Shown in pieces: positions 49,160 to 60,780 of a DNA stretch of 64,000 bases. Every line of letters begins with the position of its first letter. Positions within the stretch are counted from its first letter, which is position 1. The DNA is from Brachypodium distachyon (taxonomy: Eukaryota > Streptophyta > Magnoliopsida > Poales > Poaceae), in assembly GCF_000005505.3 (NCBI RefSeq), contig NC_016134.3, positions 7,856,624-7,920,623 on the forward strand, read 5' to 3'. Under the pieces are notes generated by a model that was not told the origin of the DNA, did not search any database, and worked only from the letters and a program-made list of their open reading frames with translations. The position numbers were made by a program, and so were the translations under genes.

Positions 49160-49800
49160 ACGGGGTAGGCCGTAGGCCTCGCATCTGCCTCTCTCCGCTG
49201 CCACGCCAAGCTCCACCCGCGTCCTCAGCTCCTCCATCCGGTTCCATCCCCATTCCTGGCAACGAGCGAGAGCTGCTGTCGGGGAGGTCGTTGCACGGCT
49301 CCCCTGGATCCGTCGCGGCGCGGCGGGCGGAAGCGGGAAGGCGGTGTGCTCTCTTCCTTCGCGGTCGTAGGAGGAAGACGGGGGACGAGGAGCATACCCA
49401 CGGCGAGGTCAGAGAGGAGACATCGGACGACGACCTCCGGCCAGGTAGCGCCGTAGCGGGTGGTGCTCCTAAGAGGATCTTCTCCTTGCCGGCGTCGCGA
49501 GCATGGAGGCCCAAGGCCCGGGCCGGGCAGCGCGACGGCTGGGCGACTGCATCGGAGTGCGAGGTAGGGATGGGAAAGCCGTGCCAACGATTTATCATCT
49601 GTTTCCGTTTTGCCGATCGATCCGTTTTGCTTACAGGGTTGGCGAGAGCTGTGGGCAGGGGAGCGGAGGGACGCTGCCTCGACAAGAAGAAGCTGGGCGC
49701 CGGCAGCTACGACATGGACTTGCTGCACTTCAGCAGTTCCGGCGGGAGCATGCCTGTGTGCCGCTATAGACAGGTTCAAGATATTCGATTAATCTGATGC
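49160..49800 (+). other. GC-rich gene-like segment, reading frame uncertain
   Basis: A GC-rich island with ORFs on both strands. A CTTACAG acceptor at about 49637 and a CAG/GT donor at about 49772 bracket a 134-bp block. No frame gives recognisable protein. It could be the leader exons of the small ORF at 50.6 kb or a decayed gene. Confidence 0.3.
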
Positions 49801-50558
49801 TTGATGGTCTCAGATTGCATTAATTTCTGAAAAAATGGTGAACATATATACCTTCCGAGTTAACAATGAAGCCCCAACAACACTTGAGGTTACCATTTAT
49901 TTTTGTGAGTCTAGGTTCCTTCTGTCCTTACTCGGGTGAAATAATGGATTGATGGTAAAGTACCATCCTCACATTTTATTTGTGGCTCTATAGTTCTGTA
50001 AATTCTTAGGATACTATTGGTTTGATGGAAGCATCTGTCAATATATTTTTTGGGGACTATTGGGTGGTTTGTTGATCCGTAATACTTTGTCATATGCATT
50101 TTGCAACCATATGTTAGAGCTCATGTGGTACTCAGCTCTGCATGTGTCGGAGGCCAGGGAATGTCCTTTTATTTATAATCGTGTTAGATATTACGATATT
50201 AGTAGTAGCTGTTAGAATAGTTCATCCATAGTGGTATTTTATTCTTACAATTGCCTTTTAAATCATACCTATACCCATCTATTGAACCGAAACAGAGGAA
50301 AATATCAGAAATGGCTGAAACTTGTATTCTCTTTTTTTGGACTTCTCTTTTGCTCTTGTTCTGAATGAATTGTTGTTCATGAAGTTGTATTCATAAATGG
50401 TGTGGAGTAATCCATCCTGCATAGTTTATTTTATTTTTGCGGATCATCCTGCATATTTCTAGCTTCCAGAAATGTTCTCTTTTATCTGGTTGAACATGAA
50501 TCAGGTGTGGGGGAAGATTTTGAGAAATCTGAAGGATTGACTTCAGTTACTGTAAGAA

Positions 50559-50855
50559 ATGCTCACATATGCTGGATTGTACTGTACAAGAGTTGACAAC
50601 TCCTTTCCTGCTTCCGCCAATACCATGACCCGGAGCATTGACGAAGACCATCAGTTCGAGGTGGCGATGGATATCGAGCCTACACACTTCACTTCTCCAT
50701 CCCGATCAGGGGAGGGAGGGAGGCGCAGATACAATCGGCGGAAATACCATCGCTGTACTGGTGGTGAATGTAATAGGATAGCTTGGGGAGCCGTTATTGC
50801 AGTGGTCTCAGTAGTTGTTTTACTACATGCAGCCTTTTTGGCCACTTGTATCTGA
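50559..50855 (+). CDS. Small hypothetical tail-anchored protein, up to 98 aa
   Basis: An ORF with an in-frame TAA directly upstream of its first ATG. A second ATG (MTRSIDEDHQFEVAMDIEPT, about 50626) may be the real start. The middle is basic (GGRRRYNRRKYHRC). The last 25 residues are one hydrophobic segment (IAWGAVIAVVSVVVLLHAAF) ending two residues before the stop, the layout of a tail-anchored membrane protein. An AATAAA at about 50892 follows the stop. I recognise no family. Upstream exons may exist in 49.2-49.8 kb. Confidence 0.4.
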   Translation: MLTYAGLYCTRVDNSFPASANTMTRSIDEDHQFEVAMDIEPTHFTSPSRSGEGGRRRYNRRKYHRCTGGECNRIAWGAVIAVVSVVVLLHAAFLATCI

Positions 50856-50999
50856 ATTTGGATTTGGACATGGTTGGGTGGTTTTACTTTCAATAAAATG
50901 GAAGCTGGGAGGGTCCCTGTTTTTCTAAAAATGTCCTCTTTTATCAAAGCACCCATACTGGAGCAATCAAACCAAGGAATTGTGTAAATCCCTACTTGT

Positions 51000-52215
51000 G
51001 CATTTTGAAAAATAAACACAATCTGAACCGCTTCCCTGCTTTAACATGCCAAACTTGATTTATTTATTTTGCGGGGGTGTCAAACTTGATTTTATAATGT
51101 ACTCAAACAATTTGTATTCTTTGCTTGTATCAGTCTTGTTTGAGTCAATATCAAATGATGGTTGTCGCCGATTTGGATGATGTTTCATGCCATCTCCTGG
51201 GGACCTCTTTCCCGCTATGTTCCTTAAAAATGTGGATGTAAAATCAACTCTTAGTTCTCCGCTTAAAGTTGCATTCATGGTCATGGTGAGATGCCTTGAT
51301 AATTTATTGTTGAAGTACTTGGCAGTCGGCATCCCTCTGTAGGGTCCAATTGGGAGAAAGTTGCTTGTCTCCCAAAGTACGTTACGAAGTTGTGGGAGTC
51401 GTGCGATTTGTGTTCCTTATTTATTAATCTCAAGCTTACAGTTCTTTCTGTGACCTACTTCTGCAAGGAAATTGTCTACTATCTCCGTGGTTATGGATGT
51501 TGAACAGAAAAACATCGAGCAGCAGGTTCTCAGGCCATTCTGTGTTGTGCGTGCTTTCTTGTCACTAAGAATTCAATCACTTGGCTTATGTTATTTTGGG
51601 CTGTCTATTGTGCATGCACTTTATTAGGACAAATCAATTGCCTCAGCTCCTGAGTCATAACTGTTCTTTGCAAATACAGCAGCAACTCTCACACGGTACA
51701 AGGGATTTTTGCAGCACCTGCCATTTTGGTACTGTTTGTGTCTACCATCCGATGGAACCCGTAAGTGGACTTGATCATCTTGATTCAAAATCTTTTAGCA
51801 TTCAGCCCCAGCCAGTGTAGACCATGCTTGATCAGTTAATCTCTAAACTCATATCGGATGGGTTTGTTATATACTTCCAAGTGTCATTGTTGTTTCATTT
51901 TGTTGGAAGTATATGCATCCATGTATGAAACCAGTTTGTAGGTAGTGACAGGTTCTTCACTTGGTGATATTGCACCATTTTGTTTCTTTTGGTTGCTAAC
52001 TTATCTTGTTAAAAATGTCAGAGAACCTGTACTGTTAACAAATTTGTGTTTTGAGTTCTTCATGTTGAAGATCATGCATTCTGTTTTAACTTCTTCCAGA
52101 TATTGTGTTTTGAATTTCTTTCTGCGGTGCACTCTTAATACATTTTGTTGGAAGAATATGCATCCATGTATGAAAAATGTGGATTCATATGGTTGTTTTG
52201 CATTTTCGATTTGAG
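51000..52215. other. Spacer with a local duplication
   Basis: No gene recognised. The phrase TTTTGTTGGAAGTATATGCA and its variant recur at about 51898 and 52141, both followed by TCCATGTATGAAA, indicating a degenerate duplication about 243 bp apart. Confidence 0.4.
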
Positions 52216-52219
52216 GATC

Positions 52220-52615
52220 CATTGCTGCTTCGCCAGGCAAGTTTGGACAGGGGTTGCAAATTGGTGCAAGGTGATGGCCTTTAATCCGGCAGGCTGGGTG
52301 CATCCCACTTCGAATCAGACATTGGTGGGTTCATTTCTCGGATAGGTTGCTTGCGGTGATGGATAGCAAGTCTTCGCGTGCTGCGTCGTCCCTCTTTATC
52401 CTTACCCTTTGGTCTATCTAGGAAGAGAGGAACAACCAAATTTTTAACCACCTTCATCGACCTGCGCACGGCATCATCTCGGCTATCAAGGCCGAGGCTT
52501 CCTTGGAGTCTCATTGATACATCAGGTCTCGGTGCCCTGGTATCTGGATGTAATCTTGATCAACTTGGAAAGTTCAATGAGTTTGCATGGTACCAAATTG
52601 ATTGTTTTTAATAAA
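52220..52615 (+). mobile_element. LINE 3' relic (zf-RVT end of reverse transcriptase polyprotein)
   Basis: Plus-strand reading gives FARQVWTGVANWCKVMAFNP, typical of the zinc-binding region after plant LINE reverse transcriptases. After frameshifts and stops it gives SLFILTLWSI, EERNNQIFNHLHRPAHGIIS and AIKAEASL. Grass LINE tails commonly read IWKERNxRxF here. No intact ORF remains. Confidence 0.5.
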
Positions 52616-52619
52616 TGAT

Positions 52620-54340
52620 GACCGCGTTTTAATCCGATCCAGGAAGCTGAAATATTTGTGATTAATATTAAAAAAATCTCATGTTTGAAATGTGAAGTAT
52701 ATAAGAAATATGCATTAATTTTTAGTCATGTTGCACAAAAATCTAGGGCTGCATAATAGGAAAAAAAGAGAGAGCAAGGTGTCCCATTTTGGTTTGCGTG
52801 CGTGCTGCCGTGCATTTTGGAAAAAGAAGAGAAAAAGAATTGTCACCAAACATTTGATGGCGCGGAGAAGCACGCGTACGCAGCTAGTAACAACCTATGC
52901 TATGTACAGTTCTTTTCATTCCGTTTAATATATTTGCATTAGATCTTTTGATCTACTGTTTTTCCTAAAGACACGAATAACGTCATATGCATCTCATCAT
53001 GTATAATTACGAAGCAGATATGAATATATGATGGCTCGACCGAATTAAATGAAATTCATTAGTAAAGTCTAGGGTTTCTGGTAAAAAAATTAAGTTTCAA
53101 TTCTAAAAAAGACAAAAGGAGCATACTCAACGACCAATGTTTGAAGAACTAATGTGTCGTTTCCCACCTAGACGGCGTTGTGCTAACCCCCCTCTTGTCC
53201 TAGGGGAAACCCTAAGTTCAGTTTGCAGACTAGGCGACAACTGGGTTTGCGTCGTGTTCCATGGATGCGTCATATTTGGACCTTGCTATTGGTCGGCACC
53301 TCCGTGCTCTTTTGGGAAAGGTCTCTGCCGTTTCTGTGGATCCCTGTTGATCTCCTCTTCACTCTCTACGAGCCTTTTCCTAAGCTCCTCCGTGCCGTAG
53401 CTCTGCTTCCCTCTTATCTTTGTTGGTTGCCGCATGTGCTCTCCATTTGCACTTTTCTTTGGGCTAAAACTACCTTTTACGGACATGATTTCATTAGTAG
53501 TACTCTCTTTGATAATGATAATATATTGCTTTTCTCCACACCCACAACGGGCTTTAACCTCCCTTGCTGTGGTGAAATTGCACGCCCTTTTGTGCATGAT
53601 CAATGAGATTAAACCTTCACCTTGGTCCATTCTCACCACAACCCTCAGTCCTTCCGGCGGTGGGAGCTTGACGGCTAGGGGATGACGATTGTGCGGTTGT
53701 CTTGATGGAAATAATTGTAGCATTGTTGCATGCTAGTTGTTGGAGTTGCTAGGAGCCGCTCAAATGTTGTGTTTTGGAGGGTTTCTGTGTTGTTTTCAAG
53801 CATCTGTGCGTCCATCAGCAACCACCTCGTTTTGCTATTTGCCTGATTCATTGATTATACCATAAATTGTGCTGCACACTAAGCCTCCTTGAGGCAGCTT
53901 AGCCTATACATAAGTGTTTTTACTTTAGCTTTTATGTTTTCTTTGTTTGGTGAGGTGTATTGTTCATCAGGATTCCTTTGAGAAATTTATTCAGGTGGGG
54001 AGACTTTGGTGATTACTCAAAAATAAATAAATTGGAGCACCCTGTGGACAAATCTTACCCATGGACAAGATTGCCGCTTTTACGGGATGTTTGGTTTTTA
54101 GCCACGCTTTGTTTTTTATCGAGAATAACAATATGACTTTATTGATTAATGAAAGAAAATACAATGGAAACGGAACAAAAGCATCGAAGATCTTTGATAA
54201 AACTAAAAGCTTCATCTTACTTCTTTGATATCAACTCCTTTAGACCCATCGTCCACATCTTGACGTCCCTCTATGTATTCGGTGACAAATTTTTAGGTCC
54301 ATCATTCGCGTCTTGACATCCTCTTTGTATTCGATGACAA
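52620..54340. other. Spacer, no supported gene
   Basis: The overlapping plus and minus ORFs at 53.1-53.7 kb show no family motifs, and the plus one reads as hydrophobic low-complexity sequence. 54.09-54.25 kb contains a TTTATTGATTAATGAAAG phrase similar to one at about 55.52 kb, probably a shared repeat. Confidence 0.4.
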
Positions 54341-54348
54341 ATTTAATA

Positions 54349-54472
54349 CTCCATCCGTCCAATAAAGGATGTCTCAACTTTGACTAAATTTGAATGCATC
54401 TATACACTAAGTCATGTCTAGATACATTTAAATTTTGACAAACTTGAGACATCTTTTATTGTACGGAGGGAG
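54349..54472. mobile_element. Stowaway MITE
   Basis: CTCCATCCGTCCAATAAAGG at the left pairs with the right end TTTTATTGTACGGAGGGAG. TA flanks at 54347-54348 and 54473-54474. Confidence 0.85.
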
Positions 54473-54874
54473 TAAGTGTTTTGTATCCATTTGCTGTATA
54501 TGTCATAGACTTATTTTATTTTCTACAAGTCAACTTCTCCCACACACGGTTAACTATGGCCTATCGAAAATATGGACATGGCACTGAGGGTAAGAGTAAC
54601 TCTAGCAGTCGGTTGAGCTGAACTCGGAAATTTAGTTCAGAACAGCTTCGTGCAGAATAGAAACAACTGATTTTTTTAAAGCTTCGCGCAGAATATAGAC
54701 ATGCATTCACCATAGGAAGTTATCACAGAGTTCGTCAAGTTCATCAAGTTCTACTACATAATAAGTTCTACTGCAATAATAATTAGAGGAGGAACAAATC
54801 ACAAAAACAAAATTGCTCCTTGTCTGGCTTAAGCTTCTTCTCGCCTCCGCCTAGAAGCTCCACGCCGCCAACGA

Positions 54875-55519
54875 CTACTCATCATCTGAGAGGATGATGA
54901 TCTCTGGCGTCGACGCCTTTCCCTTCTTGGACTCAACTGCGTGGACGAAATCCGGGTCGTTGTCCTCCTTCTCGCGGCGGCGTACATCGTTGGCGTCGGT
55001 GGTGATGACGACGCCGGCGTACTCGGGGTCCTCCTCCTCGTAGCCAGACGACGGTGCCGCCTCTAGAGTTTCTTCGTCGGAGGAGGAGCTCAAGATGGCA
55101 GGCCGGGGCGCGCGGCGCCCGGCCGCGCGGGAGGACTCAGCTTCCTCCTGCAACGACGTGCTCACGGCGCTGGTGCCGCTTGAGCTCCCTGCCGCCGTGG
55201 CTGACTCCTCCCAGAGGAATGCATTGTACCGGCGTACCGGCTGAGGTCTTGGTGGAGGCCTCAGCGGCGCGTAGCACGCCTCCGAGCGTCCAGCGAGCGG
55301 AGGCAAGCCACCTCGCTTCCGCCCCTCCACTTCGGCCACAGCTAGCGTTTCCTCAACTGAACGGAGACGTGGTACGGCCGCCGCGGCCCGCACGTCGGGC
55401 AGAGGAGGACTTGTGCGACAGCATCGGGGTCGCCGGAAAATGGTAGAGCGACGGCGGAGACTTTTTGGATTTGGAACGGAACAACCCGTACGAGCCGTAT
55501 TATTTTTAGCGAAAAACAC
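54875..55519 (-). CDS. Intronless hypothetical protein, 214 aa, with SIM-like C terminus
   Basis: A GC-rich ORF of 214 codons. The N-terminal half is basic and Pro/Arg-rich. A Ser-rich patch (ILSSSSDEETLEAAPSS) follows, then an acidic stretch (GYEEEDPEYAGVV), ending in TPEIIILSDDE. The last residues fit a SUMO-interacting motif (four hydrophobics followed by Ser-Asp-Asp-Glu). No catalytic domain or known family recognised. It lies within a possible inverted-repeat element, so it may be a transposon-borne ORF rather than a host gene. Confidence 0.4.
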   Translation of the reverse strand: MFFAKNNTARTGCSVPNPKSLRRRSTIFRRPRCCRTSPPLPDVRAAAAVPRLRSVEETLAVAEVEGRKRGGLPPLAGRSEACYAPLRPPPRPQPVRRYNAFLWEESATAAGSSSGTSAVSTSLQEEAESSRAAGRRAPRPAILSSSSDEETLEAAPSSGYEEEDPEYAGVVITTDANDVRRREKEDNDPDFVHAVESKKGKASTPEIIILSDDE

Positions 55520-55758
55520 AACCTTTGTTAATCAATCGATAAAGGAATATAAGCATCGGTACATGGCTCAGTAAGCCAAGAAAACCGGCTGTGTTGAAGG
55601 GTTGCTCGCATCTCCAAACTAGTTTTTCGGGCAGGCCCGTTTGCGGTATCTGGTCGGGCCAATCTTTGGCCGAAAATCCAGAAGCGAGTGTGTTCTGTAT
55701 GTCTTTTCCAAGAAAAAAACCCTAGCCTGTGCCGTCTTCGAGAAAGCTTTGATGTCCG

Positions 55759-55813
55759 GTGGTTCCTCTCGTCTCTCACGGCCGATCTGGCATTGAGAGA
55801 CGAGAGGAACCAC
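55759..55813. repeat. Perfect 20-bp inverted repeat with 15-nt loop
   Basis: GTGGTTCCTCTCGTCTCTCA at 55759-55778 is exactly complementary to 55794-55813. The loop is CGGCCGATCTGGCAT. It would form a strong hairpin in DNA or RNA. Confidence 0.95.
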
Positions 55814-56399
55814 ACGTCTGACATCTTGTTTTGTTAGGTTTGTGTGCTTCTCGATGGCATCTTGGCGATGGAGACGTCGTCGTCTAGAAGATTGTTGTCC
55901 TGGTTCCTTTCTCGTTCTGGTTTAGGCATTGTAACCTATAACATGGAGTCAGTGATTCTCACGACACGTTTTTTCGTGTTTTTGATCTATTTCCTTGTTG
56001 ATTCTTCGACGGAGAAGTAGTTTTACAGATTGTCTTGCAAACAGTATGTCCCTAACCATGGTGCGTTTTAGGTTTTCACTGTTTGAGATGGACGGCTCAT
56101 GCAGCTCTTCAAAACCTTTGAGATTAGTCCAGCTTGTGCAAACATGGTATTCTGCAATTTTGTCGACGAATACGTGAAGATGCGAATGATAGATCAAATA
56201 AAAATTTACTTCGAAAAACTACGATAGATCTTTTAATTTTGAGTATCTTCATCGTTTCGTGTGCTTTCCTATCGATCTTTTGTATTGCTTGTTTCAAGAA
56301 TTAATAACGGCAGATCATTGCTCTTAAAAAAAAACCCAGAAACGAGTTCGCGTCGCCCGTTTCGGTCTAGCAGAGTTGCTCTGACCGACGAGCCTTTGG

Positions 56400-56688
56400 C
56401 TTTGCTGCACTGCACAGTAGTCCAGGTCTCACTGAAGTCGCTGCCAGGTAGGGCCAATGTTTGTTGCTGCCCTCTCCTCCGCATCGCACCACCTAGTACT
56501 CCTCGTCTCCTCTCCCCCTTCTCCCGAAAAGCCACACTCCATGCGACCGGCCTAGGGTTTGCTCTCCTTTCCTTCCCCAATCCGCCGTCACCCCCTCGAT
56601 CTCCTCCCCCAGCCGCCGAAGTTGGAGGCGGGGGTGGGGGCGAGCAGCGACGGCGAGCTCGTCCAACGCCTGCCCCCCTCGGTGACAA
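56400..56688 (+). promoter_or_regulatory. Leader exon and upstream region of the FRIGIDA-like gene
   Basis: GC/pyrimidine-rich sequence ends at a GT donor after GGTGACAA (56688). An acceptor TTCTATGCAG at 57031 leads to the coding ATG at 57044. A short upstream ORF (ATG CGA CCG GCC TAG, 56541-56555) would lie in the leader if transcription begins upstream of it. Confidence 0.5.
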
Positions 56689-57043
56689 GTAAGAAGCCGA
56701 TTTCCTTTTCTTAGCCTCAGATCCAGCAGTCCGGAGTACCAAATTTTACCTGTGTTCTTGGTATTTTGCGGTGGGGGTAAGGCAACCGTCAACTATCTGG
56801 CATACTGTGGCTCTAAGGAAGGCGAATTGCGGTTCCTGCTAACAGAATACTAGAAACGGGATTGGGCGTAACTATGCTTTACTGTCTTGCTAACAAAGCT
56901 GTCTATAACAAGATAGTAACTGATTCAATTCGGGGGCGAAGTTTTAAGCTTTTTTCTCTTTATTGTTTTCGGTTTATCTGCTGTTTGGATGGAATACGTT
57001 GTCAGCTACTCGTGTCGTTGCCTTCTATGCAGAATCTGTCACC

Positions 57044-60000
57044 ATGTCCGACATGGAGTCCGTGGCTACGCTTATGGAGTCGACAAGCTTGAAGATACAG
57101 CAGCTCCAGAGGGCGTTTGCTGAACTTGAGAGCCAGAGTGCTGTTTCCATGAACTTTAAGTGGAAGCAACTCGAGGATCATTTCCATGGCCTTGAGCAGT
57201 CGCTGAAGAAAAAGTTTGATGAGCTGAATAAGCAGGAGAAGGAGTTCCAGGAGACGGTTGCAAAGTCAGAGCAGATTTTGGAGCAACAGGAGGCTGTTGT
57301 TGTGGGTAAGGAACTTACTTCCTTGGAAAGGTTGCAGGAGAAAAGAGATGCTGCATTAGCTGTGATCTTTGGGAAATCCAAGCTGTCGCTAGCTGCGCCT
57401 GTTATCAACCAAATGAACAAACCACTGAGTAATTATTCGCCTACTCTTGCTGTGAAGTGGTCCAAACATTGTCCTGAAAATAATGTGCACATGCAAGACA
57501 GCAGTGCTTCTTTGAAGCCTCGTTCTGAACTTGCTATCCTCTGTGAGGAGATGAATGTTAAAGGGCTACATAAGTTCATATCAGACAACCGAAAGAACTT
57601 GACGTCTATCCGTGAGGAAATACCGAGTGCACTGAAGAGAGCATCACATCCGTATGTCCTGGTGTTGGATTCCTTGGAATACTTCTATTATGGAGATAAC
57701 CTGGTATTGGATGGGAAAAAGGATGGAGACCTTCTGGGCGTAAGAAGGACGTGCCTCATGTTGATGGAATCTCTTGTACAGCTGCAAGCTGATGCCGTAA
57801 CTGGATTGTTATCTGAGGAGCAAATGTGTACGCCAAATGTCAAAGAACGAGCTAAGAGAATTGCTTTTGAGTGGAAATCCAAGTTGGATAGCCTTGACGT
57901 TGATGCTAGTAATGGGAACTGCCTAGAAGCACACGCATTTCTTCAACTGCTTGCTACCTTTGGTATTTTTGCTGAATTTAATGAAGATGAGCTATGCAAA
58001 CTACTCCCATCTGTCAGCCGACGTCGTCAAACACCTGAGCTTTGCCGATTGCTTGGGTTATCACAGAAGATGCCAGGTCAGTTATGAGCTAATCAAGCAT
58101 TTATCTGTAAGGCTTTAACAAACGTTGTTTATCACTTGTCAGTTGATGAGATTGTTTTGTAGACATTGAAATGCTTGTTGAATATATTGTATTCACTGGA
58201 ACAACTCTTAGTTTTCCAATTTGTATATAACCTATTGATGGTTAGTAGGTGTGCTGAAAGCCGGAAGGTGCTCAAGCTCAAAGCAAAATGATTTACTGTC
58301 ACCACCTCCAAAAGTTTTTTCAGATATCCAGATTTGCCACTTCACTTTTGCAGTTACAAGTACTACACATGAGCTACATCTTAAGCCACTAATTATTAAA
58401 TGCTTATTGCTTGTAATGAATGTCTGTTATTGTCTAGCCAGGTTATGAGATCTTTAAACTTCAACGTTGTTGTGTTTTACTTAATTCTTCAAAAATCCTC
58501 GTAAAAGACATGTATTCTGAATTTTTTGTTGAGTTCTAGGTTTGGTATCATCATATCAGTTTATTATACTTTGTAGGTAAACAAAAGCATCTTTTATTGA
58601 GAATGCACATTCCTTACTTTTGTCTGATGTGCAGAAATATAAGAAGCTGATAGGTCTTTATGCCCCACTTTGATTACCTCTTAGATTTTGAGATATTATT
58701 TATGTTGAATTAAGCATTTCCCCATTTAATATTTTTCTATACTGGATTGGGAACTGTTGTGAAGAGCAAGCTGATATTGCATCTACATCTCTGTTTTGAC
58801 CTGTTCAATGTTTGTTTCTCTCCTCTTGTTTTAATTGTTCAATCTCATCGTGATTTCCCATCTCTACAATGTTATGTTTCTCCACATGTTTGAGGATTTT
58901 GTTTCTTCACAATCTCATCTGATGGAGTTTCTTGGGGACAGGTGTCATTGGAGTTTTGGTGGATAGCGCAAAACCAATTGACGCAATCAATTTGGCTTAC
59001 GTGTTCGGGCTCACCGAACAGTTTGAGCCGGTCCAATTATTGAAAGCATATCTGAGGGAGGTCAGGAAGGTGTCACATGCCAAGAATGGAAAAATGTCTC
59101 CGGGAGCACAGGTGCATTTTTAGCCTCTTCAGTTTAATAAATATGGTGCCTGCTATACTTTTTCGCTGCATTAAGTAAAAAAACCTCTGCCTATGCTTGC
59201 ACCAAATCACCAATTACTGAAAGTAGACACCGGGGTAAACATTTCTGGTTATTGAGTGCCTTCTCCTTTCATGGAGTCTCCAATTAACCCCTTCTGCTAA
59301 CTTACATATGTTGCTGGCCTCAATATTTTTTTGGCAGAATCAGATATTCAGTTAGTCCTTTTCAAAAAATCGTGCTGCCTCATTTTTCGAGCTGGTTAAA
59401 TTTATTTGGAAGGCTGTGATTTCATATCCTCTAATTGTTATATAACGAACTAAGTCACTAGCACCCTTGGTATCAGTCAGATATCTGATTACAAATTACC
59501 ATCTCTATTTAGTCCTTAAATACATCAGTATTGGATTTCTGTCATCACATAGGTCCAAATTGTAAGTCCGTTCAGCTGATGTCAGCAGTTTGAGGTAGGT
59601 TGTGGAGAAGTAGAATAATAGAGGACTATGCTAGCTTACAAACAATAGAGAAGTTAGTTGCCTGATTTTTTCGCTAGTTTGTTCAGAAACAGTAAGATCC
59701 AAATTCTAGAGCAGTTAGGTTACTCATTGACTTGCATATGGTGCATGTATGCAAGGTATGCATCTTTCTGGTACATGTGATATATTCTGTTGGATTACTG
59801 GCATTCCCTTTTCAGAATGAGATGAATGAGCGTGAGCTGTCTGCACTCAAGGCTGTGATCAAGTGTATCGAGGAGCACAAACTTGAGGAGCAATATCCTG
59901 TGGATCCACTTCAGAAAAGGGTGATTCAGCTCGAGAAAGCGAAGGCAGACAAGAGGCGGGCTGTTGAAGCAGCAAAGCCACAGTCAAAGAGGCCTCGCGC

Positions 60001-60229
60001 CAATGGATCGGTTTATGCACCTCGTGTTACCAGCTTCGGTGATAAAAACATCTACCAGGCAACCCCAGAGAGGCACCCATACCCTTATGAGAGGCAATTT
60101 GTGTACAGCGCCGAAGCTCATCATCATCCCACGATGATAAACGCAGCTCCCTACACCATGACTCCTGCCCACACACCATACTATGGTAATGGCTATCCAA
60201 TGCAGTTCCAGGTGCCTTATATCCACTAA
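57044..60229 (+). CDS. FRL: FRIGIDA-like protein, 538 aa
   Basis: FRIGIDA-family proteins are nuclear scaffold proteins. In Arabidopsis FRI and FRL1 activate FLC and delay flowering, while other FRLs have broader or unknown roles. Three coding exons: 57044-58076, 58942-59111 and 59816-60229. Residues 10-110 are coiled coil (ALEQSLKKKFDELNKQEKEF-like). The conserved FRIGIDA core spans about 160-480 (SELAILCEEMNVKGLHKFIS, HPYVLVLDSLEYFY, RRTCLMLMESLVQL, AHAFLQLLATFGIF, CRLLGLSQKMPGVIGVLVDS, AYVFGLTEQFEPVQLLKAYL). Next is a Lys-rich helix with KAKADKRRAVEAAKPQSKRP and a low-complexity Tyr/His/Pro tail. Length fits the family. Start chosen at the ATG 12 bp after the leader intron acceptor; an upstream in-frame ATG at 56963 would lie in the intron. 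Confidence 0.95.
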
Positions 60230-60666
60230 TGGGGAGAGCTCGGTGCATGCGCGCTTTCTTAACTATCTCTAGCTTTTTAACCTTCCGCTGTGTTTTAGTT
60301 GTATCAGTCATTCCCTAGCTAGTTTGTCTAGCTGAAAATAGTCGGACCACTTGTGTGTTTGTATTTGCTATGAGTGGCTATTGTGAAAATATGTTAATTT
60401 TATGTCACGACTTATGACAATTACTTTAATTCTAATGTCTAGTTGAATCTATGTATCTTCTGCCCATGATGAATATATGCTTTTCTGCAAGATGATGAAT
60501 CTGTTTGGGTCGTGGTTGCAACTAACATGAAGCTCTATTTCTGCTTCTGACATCGCCCTAGAGATAGGTGGTTCTGCCATCGGGCTCATTTGGCAACAAG
60601 GGAATAAAGATCCCGGGTGTAAAATCCACAAAGGGATTTTGAGGAGCACCTGGGATCCCCATCTCC

Positions 60667-60780
60667 CACGAGGAGGATTTTCGTCGGCCGGGAATGTCGA
60701 TTTGGTTAGCAGGGGACGAGGGCCACGAGGAGGATTTTCCTCGGCCGGGAATGTCGATTTGGTTAGCAGGGAACGAGGGG
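60667..60780. repeat. 57-bp tandem duplication downstream of FRL
   Basis: Two copies beginning CACGAGGAGGATTTTC at 60667 and 60724 share GGCCGGGAATGTCGATTTGG. Differences are a few bases. Confidence 0.9.

Larger units (their letters stand above)
54594..56388. mobile_element. Possible terminal-inverted-repeat element enclosing a single ORF
   Basis: The left phrase AGAGTAACTCTAGCAGTCGG and the right-end complement AGAGCAACTCTGCTAGACCG match at most positions. They bracket 1.8 kb containing the 214-codon ORF. Short AGAGCAACTC-type ends are common in grass non-autonomous DNA elements. No target duplication was found, so the boundaries and class are unproven. Confidence 0.35.

Noticed and set aside
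49158..49797. Three overlapping 168-184-codon ORFs on both strands
   Set aside because: All are low-complexity products of GC-rich DNA; no frame shows domain structure, so only a gene-like segment is reported.
53137..53723. Overlapping ORFs of 127 and 145 codons
   Set aside because: No motif, start context or splice support. The plus ORF looks membrane-like only because of pyrimidine-rich codons.
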